Source: Sinotaia quadrata (lineage: Eukaryota; Mollusca; Gastropoda; Architaenioglossa; Viviparidae). Taken from it: a DNA stretch of 64,000 nt. Positions 1 through 64,000 of the stretch are shown one piece after another. The stretch spans positions 32,829,117-32,893,116 of the forward strand of contig CM054179.1 in assembly GCA_028829895.1 (NCBI GenBank), read 5' to 3'. The position numbers were made by a program, and so were the translations under genes. Under the pieces are notes generated by a model. The model did not search any database and had not been told where the DNA came from. It saw nothing but the letters and a program-made list of their open reading frames with translations. Position 1 is the stretch's first letter; each line of letters starts with the position of its first letter.

Positions 1-477
1 TTTTATGTAAAGTATGTCACTTTATTAGCATTTATATTGTTAAACTTTGCTGGATGTAATTCATATCTTCTTGTGGGCATAAGGACAATAAACTTTCCTG
101 TATTCCTCTAAAAGTGAAGATCATGATGCAGTACTTAAATGGCACATTATTCTGTATAGTAAAGATCCTTCTTCAAACGAAGTCTAAAGAAATAACTTGG
201 CCAATGTATTTCAAAATAAAACTGCCTGACACTAGCTATGCATGACAAAAATGAGTCTAAAATAAAACATTGACAAATATTGTGCATTATATAAATCATT
301 ACATTATTGGTAAGTTCATTTACAAAAATTAACATTATTTGTTATTATATTGCATTTATTTTATGTTATTAGTATTTCTTTTAAAATGCCGAATCCATGT
401 AGAATCTTCTGCTTTTCATAACAAAATCTTCTGATTTTGGATCATTGATCTTATGGTCTACTTACACACTGGGGGTA

Positions 478-706
478 GATACTTCTCATACCTACCACGT
501 TTATAGTGGTTTATAAATCAGTAAATTGGGAGATTGAGGTAAAACAAGAAAAGGCTGCTTATTCCCATTAAGCTAATGGCTCCTTTCATGAGTGGACTTC
601 TTGCCACTCCAAATTCAAAGTGATTAACAATAGAATTCTTTACAGCAGGTAAACTTTTGATTTCAGCCCATTGGTTGGTCTCATTCTTGTAAATCTTAAC
701 CATTAG

Positions 707-752
<46 letters not shown>

Positions 753-966
753 CTACTCATCCACCTAAGACCAGTTTAGATTTCATCAGCAAACCTCTAG
801 CATATTCTCCACCTAAGTTGTTTACTTCCAACTTTGACACTTAAAAATATCAGCATGACATGTGCCCAAGGTGGAGTCATTTTATATTTAAAATAATAAA
901 ATAATTTAACAAATTACTTAACAATCAAATCTAGAATTAGTAATAGGCAAATTTACTCTGCCACAC
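478..966 (-). repeat. Dispersed repeat family A, copy 1
   Basis: It matches 41100-41862 and 51145-52742 in the same orientation, and 63334-64000 reversed. The shared end reads ataggcaaatttactctgcc. Other shared strings are tagtggtttata, aaaggctgctt and aaaactactcatcca. This copy is shortened and carries a (TAA)n expansion. No coding capacity; family name unknown. Confidence 0.8.
707..749. repeat. (TAA)n microsatellite
   Basis: About 14 units, inside dispersed repeat A copy 1, at the point where copy 2 (41680) has only gataataaaa. It therefore expanded after insertion. Confidence 0.95.
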
Positions 967-1057
967 TTTTACATTTTATTTTATTTTTTTAAAACAAGCC
1001 ATATCTTATAAATTTTATAAATTCTTTTATTTGCAGACCTTTCAACTTGTCATTGCC

Positions 1058-58368
<57,311 letters not shown>

Positions 58369-61300
58369 GTAAAATATGTGCACATGAGTTTGTGCTTATG
58401 TTTTCTGTTTATATTTTCTTATATGTATAATAACATTCATTATGAACATAGCATTAATACAAATTATATAATTGTATAATTTTTATAAAGATTTTCTGAA
58501 GAGAGATTACCATATGACATTTTGGTAGGACTGTAGATAATGATATACATATTGCATCTACTTCCTTTTGCAGCTAGGAGTGGTCAAAACCATATTTAAA
58601 TGAAATTAAATATACATAAGATTTATTTTAAAATAGTAGAATAATAACTCTTTCCTATGGTCACTAATTAACAGGAGTTGATGTCAAGTCATTTGATAAA
58701 TTATATAAAGGAAGAAATAACTTACATTTGGAGGAAATTTGGTCGAGTTAAACACTTCCAGTTCCAGCTAATAATCTAAGTGTTAAATTGCATATTGCTA
58801 TGTTTATAGGTAATTTCTGATGCTTAAAATTCAAAATTCAAAATAAAAATCTTGCATTTGATATATCATTGGCGCCTTATCTATTATAATTATTTATGAG
58901 ACTGACTTTTTATTTAATTATAAAAGTTACATTAATGTTTCATCATTATATGTGCATGGTGTTTATTGAAATCCTATATCTTATAAAATAATCAGTTTTT
59001 CTCATTCATTCATTTCCTTTTTTCTAAAATTTCCAGCTCCAAGTCTTTACTGGATTTTTAGTATGTTTGAATTTATGATTTCACATCTATTTCATTCTGA
59101 ATTTTTAAAAATTCTGAAATTACCAATATTGTTGTTTTCTAATGCTATATAATCATTTTAAATGTTGATAACTTTGCACAATTGTGCATAAATTTGCTGT
59201 TTCTCAGTTTTCATAACACATTTTTCTCAGCAAAATTACTATCACCAACAACTGAAGTTAAAAAGTCAAAACTACATAAAATAAAGGAATTTCTCTGATT
59301 TTTGTGAGGTATTGTTTACATCATATACGGTGTGTGTGTCACGTGTCCGGTTAGGTTTAACACCTCTGTCCTATTTTAGATTCTCAGATATCGATATTGG
59401 TTATTGATTAATCTCTAACAATAGTGACTGCCAGATGGCCTGACCTATCTATTATGAGTATGCCAAATGACTCAGGCTATTACCCAATGACACATCGCTA
59501 GATAAATCAGTTGACTTGCCCCAAGCTAGCAACATTATCTTCCCCTTTATTTATTAATTAGAATTAATGATTCATTTAGTCCTGGCTTGGCCCCCAGCTA
59601 GCTAATCTACAGTCGTGCTAGAAACATTTATGTAACAATGGGTAAGATAACAACAAAATTTAATAACAATTATAATAAAAAAAAGAACATTGGTTGTACA
59701 TATAATTAGAGTTAATCTATCCCGCTTAGCCCAGATTCCGAATTGCTATAGATACACTGGTATCATCTTGTTCTGATCATAATTGGAATTCATCCCACTT
59801 AGCTAGACTTTGTGAAGTGTTTGACAGGTGTTTTTGCCGTTGTCTGTTTGACTTGCGTAGTCCTGATGTCATGCATCAGTTGTCTTCCATCTGGTCACTC
59901 CAATTTGGGTCATTTACCCCTGACATAGTCCTCAAAAGATCGTTGGTTTCGGGACCCTAAGACTGGGTGTAAATGAATAAAATTATTCTACAGTATAATA
60001 CTACAATGAGCAATCATATGGGTTTTGTGGTGGCAGTGATAGAACACTTCTTACAAATCTCTATTAGTTAGCTACATGCTAACTCACAATTCCAGTCAAT
60101 AAAAATACTTAAATGAACAAAATGATTTTGCTTTACAATTATACAGCTTCTCAACACAATATATATTTAGCCAGTGGTCCACAACGATCATCTATTCACT
60201 GTTAGCGCTCACTAGTTACAACGATTTTAACAGCGGGTATATAGCAATACACACATGCTTATTTTATCTTAATCATTTCTAAAAATGTATCAATTGCTAA
60301 CGCCACTTAGCTTCTGTGAGAAAAATACATTAATTATTTAACAATCATTTAACAATCACATAAATATTTTACATAATATTACATAAAATACAACAATTTA
60401 GAGAAGCCAACTATATTTACCACTATGTAAAGTCGTACATGTTCAACCTGGACGCGATTTCTTTACCCTTGAACATGGGCACTGTGAAGGAATATAGGCA
60501 TACTTGATTTACAACTGATCCATTATCTATGTTTATAACATTATTCAGATAAAATATAGCCAACTTTTGAAGTTGTACTCACCATGTACATGTAGATTTG
60601 AATATAATTCACATCTTATAACTTGAGTTTAGAACTACAAGTTTTGCTTTTAAAACAACCAGAATTAAGGAAATTTATTTCCAGAGTAAAAATAAAATAC
60701 TGAAAATTCATATTTTGGGATCACCACATGACTATCATCTTTATTTTTAATGTACACAAAAATAAAAAAAATGGTATCTCCCCTACAATGCATAACTCTT
60801 TCCCTGACACTGTGACAGCCACTATTTATAGAGTAGCTTTCTCAGTGACACTCATTTAGACCAAAGCAAATTCCTATTGACCAGTCAGTTTGTTTAGATC
60901 TGACGTCCAACAGATGGTGGGTTTTTATGAAATGAAAACAAAAATGGGTTATCATATTTGTACTGAAATATCTTGCACAAAACAAGTTCTAATCAATTTA
61001 TAATAGTAATTAAAGTTCTCAAAAAATTATTTTATCATTCAAAAATCTGTTTTAAAAATATTTTGGTGCAATGAAATAGTTAGAAATTATACATATTTTG
61101 TTTAAATCTAAAAAAAACTTGATAATAAGAAATAAAAATATATAAAAGTAAAAACTAAATAAAACATTAAAAGATATTTGGAAAATACTCACTCATAAAA
61201 TTGTGAAGAATCCACACTTTGATGATGGAAATATTTAAAAATTAACATACACATTCAAGAACAAACATACAAGCAAATACAACACAAACAATCTACAGGG

Positions 61301-62921
61301 GCATGGCTGTTTTGAAAATAAAATAAAAACAGAAATATATACTTACATTTAATTTGGATCTAAGATATAAATTAATGGATATTTGTATTTTCTTGTTATT
61401 GCATTGACTACTTATGCTGCTATAAATGTAAATATTATAATTTTGTGACTGCTTATAAAACAAAAACAAATGTTTGCAAAATAACAACTTTTGGAGTGGG
61501 ATTGATATATGTCATTGTACTAACAGTTTATTGTTGGCATGTGTCATATTTCTTGCATAAATTTATGTTAAACTAAGCACAACCTAAAATCATATCCTTG
61601 CGGACTTAATGCTTGAGATGATAGTGGCAGTGGATTCTCTTGGACATCTTGTTGTTGATGTGACTTCACACATTTTCATCATCGCAGGACATCACTCTCA
61701 CAAATTCAGGATGTTTTTTTCTGGCACTGAATCCAGCAATGAGTTGAGTGGCAAATTCACGAAATCAAGATGAGGAAAATGTTTGTATCCAGTTTGGGAA
61801 ATTTTGTTCTCTTGCTAAACACATTTAAATCAAGTTTATTGGCTAAAAATTTTGAAATTGCAATCTCATTGGTTGAAATAATTGATAATTGCTGAATCTA
61901 TTTTTTCAACAAAATAAAATTCAGTATATAAGTGATGTTTCTGTTTATAAAACAGTATATTTCTCTACAGAATTTTCTTAAATTTTGATTGGGTAAAGCA
62001 AAATTTTTTATATAGATCTTATCTGACACATGAGGAGCTTAGCAGACAAAATGTTTATATATATGAGAGTATTTTGTCAAAGAACAAATAATATATTATA
62101 GAATCGTATTCAGCTTGAAAGAAAAGCATTTTTAATGATTATTGGTCTCAAATTATGCTTATGAAATGCCTGCAGTAGAGTGAGAAAGATTGGACTTTAA
62201 ATTGCACTTCATATTTTATTACAAAATACAAATTTTGTCCTTTGAAAACTGCAAAGTCAAAGTTTTATTAAAAAAGAAAAGTGTTTGAGCCACTTGGAAA
62301 GTAGAGAGGGAGGAGACAGAAAGTATGAGAAAAAACAATTGTGCTTATAGGTAGTGTGTGATATAAAAAGTAATGAATAGAAAATATATAATTTAATTAA
62401 ATTATTTAGCATAATGAATGGTGATTTAATTGCTTTCAGTTTCACATTTAGTGAATTTTATTTATAAATAACTAAAAATTAATGTATTAAAATTAATTCT
62501 GTATACTGATTACTGTTTGTCTTTTAATATATTTCAATCTCCAGTTAATGACCTTCATTTTAAGACCAGATATTTCTGAATTTTTCAGTTATAGATAAAA
62601 GGTTCTACTGTAACATTAAGAATGTATACACATTTAGTCATTGTCACATTTTCTCAAGTGACAGTTAAAGAAAAAGGATAGTGTTGCTTTAGTTGTCATT
62701 ACTTTTTTATTCTCTATACATAGACTTATAGCACAAAAGATTTAGCATAATCTAAATATTGAATTGAAATAAGTAATAGTGCACCTTATAAATTTTAAAC
62801 TGTATTCTTTTTAACTTAGAAACTGTTGACAATAAACAGCTTCAATGTAATTTCTTTTAATAGTTTTATATTTGGCTGTGATGAAATGATGTTTGTTTAA
62901 AATATTTACAAAATACATGTA

Positions 62922-63108
62922 CAGAGGCGTAGCTAGGATATTTTGTGCCCGGGGACGAACTATAAAATTGGTGTTTAATCACCCTTTATTACCCTTGTTC
63001 ACTTATTATAATGTAGCGTTGTAAGCCTAATTTTGGCATCCCAGTACTTTGGTGCCCGGGGACATATTTACCCCCCTCCCCCCCCCCCCCCCCACAGCTA
63101 CGCCTCTG
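62922..63108. mobile_element. hAT MITE with perfect 8-bp target duplication
   Basis: 187 bp; ends cagaggcgtagct perfectly inverted (13 bp); flanks tacatgta at 62914-62921 and 63109-63116 identical. Contains gtgcccgggga twice and a C-run at 63074-63093. The intact duplication suggests a recent insertion. Confidence 0.95.
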
Positions 63109-63333
63109 TACATGTAATATTGTTTTCTAAGTTTCTTACTGTATATGTTTGATTTTAAGAACTGCATAGGGTATTCTGTTATTTATATGTTTGTTGTTGT
63201 TGCATATGCATATAATATTCATTATTTATTTCTTTTTAAGCAATATAAATTATTCACTGATGTTATTTTTGCACTGTCAGTTCTGAATATGTCACATACT
63301 TCTTGTGTCACATTTGTATCACCTAATGTTGAT

Positions 63334-64000
63334 GTGGCAGAGTAAATTTGCCTACCCTGATTTCTAAACTTAATAATTATTATATATTGTTGCCAATGTT
63401 AACGTGACCTGACCTTGGGCACTGCTTATGATGATATTTTTGGAGTAAACAACACAGATGAAGAATATGCTAAAGCTTGCTAATGTAATCCAAACCAGTT
63501 TTAAGTGGAAGATTATTTTTCTGATTAATACTCTCACACTTGCTCATAACAACTTCATCCAATGGGGATGATCCGAAAGTTACTTTGTTGAAGAAAGTCT
63601 ATATTCTAATCACTTTGATTTTGACATAACTTGAGTCCGGTCATGATGGTAATTGTTAGCTTATGGTAAGTTAACTGACTGATAAAGAAAGAATGGACTT
63701 AGAAATATTTTGTATATGTTTGCTATTGATCTGTGATTTGAATTTGAATTTGAATTGGAGAATGCTTATGTATTTGAATTATTTCTATGTTCACTAATTT
63801 GATTATTTTGTACATTATACTTGTGAATTTTGATTGATGCTATATTTCTTATGCTGCATGTGTATCAGGCTAATGAATATTTTTGCAGAATTTTAAATTA
63901 AGAATGTGTGTAAGGGAGAACATAGTTTAGAGATGAAATATGCCTGAAATTTAGTGCTGCCTTAATTTGACTTTTGTAGAGAGGAGCATGTCTTTTTTTT
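63334..64000 (+). repeat. Dispersed repeat family A, copy 4, cut by window end
   Basis: Starts tgtggcagagtaaatttgcc and continues as the reverse complement of 52095-52742 almost to the window edge (atatgcctgaaatttagtgc matches). It is opposite in orientation to copies 1-3. Confidence 0.85.

Larger units (their letters stand above)
1..1036 (+). other. 3' part of the intron before FYCO1 exon 1
   Basis: AT-rich noncoding sequence. It contains the dispersed repeat at 478-966 and a 43-bp (TAA)n run, and ends in a normal polypyrimidine tract and tttgcag. No ORF of interest. Confidence 0.6.
58369..64000 (+). other. FYCO1: FYCO1 intron 11 (partial)
   Basis: Starts gtaaaa; phase 0. 59.3-60.9 kb is less AT-biased, probably old mobile DNA, unclassified. 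60.9-62.9 kb is AT-rich with nothing seen. It then holds a hAT MITE and dispersed repeat A copy 4. No further FYCO1 exon found. Confidence 0.75.

Overview
The window is eukaryotic, AT-rich genomic DNA. It has no bacterial-style gene packing. One multi-exon gene runs across almost all of it on the + strand, with kilobase introns full of DNA transposons, MITEs, simple repeats and unclassified dispersed repeats. The style (long intron-rich gene, many hAT, piggyBac and pogo-like relics, very long microsatellite) suggests an invertebrate with a large genome, such as a mollusc and possibly a cephalopod. That is inference from style; no sequence here proves the taxon.

The gene is a FYCO1 homologue (RUN domain followed by a long coiled coil; a kinesin-linked Rab7/PI3P/LC3 adaptor for late endosome and autophagosome transport). 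I can join eleven coding exons: 1058-1130, 9883-10002, 12222-12334, 19375-19481, 25443-25586, 33333-33396, 35097-35344, 39161-40103, 44449-44697, 46375-47841 and 58228-58368. All junctions are GT-AG, all phases agree, and the joined frame is open for 1223 codons. Exons 1-5 carry the N-terminal helix and RUN domain, exon 6 is a serine-rich linker, and exons 7-11 are coiled coil. The FYVE finger, LC3-interacting region and GOLD domain known from the family are not in the window and should lie beyond 64000. A 5' untranslated exon and promoter should lie before position 1.

Layout by region. 1-1.04 kb: end of the upstream intron with one copy of a dispersed repeat. 1.13-9.88 kb: intron 1, holding a pogo-like element (TA flanks, Brinker/CENP-B-type HTH relic) split by a second 4.9-kb inverted-repeat element with a DUF7869-like relic and a perfect (CA)1017 array. 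12.3-25.4 kb: introns 3 and 4 with dispersed repeats, Tigger/pogo-like termini that form an inverted pair around exon 4, and a BED-finger hAT fragment. 25.6-33.3 kb: intron 5 with a broken piggyBac transposase carrying a nested hAT MITE, a ~180-bp tandem array, and a TTAA-flanked MITE whose empty site survives as a paralogous copy 430 bp away. 35.3-39.2 kb: intron 7 with a complete but decayed hAT element. 40.1-44.4 kb: intron 8 with another dispersed-repeat copy. 47.8-58.2 kb: intron 10 with dispersed repeats, decayed minus-strand ORF relics and a second, deleted piggyBac. 58.4-64 kb: intron 11 (partial) with a young-looking hAT MITE and a fourth copy of the dispersed repeat.

No intact second gene, rRNA, tRNA or CRISPR array could be supported. 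The most interesting items are the 2-kb perfect CA array inside nested transposons, the inverted repeats around the RUN exon, the MITE with its empty site in the same window, and two frame-compatible cryptic exons that could give truncated FYCO1 isoforms.
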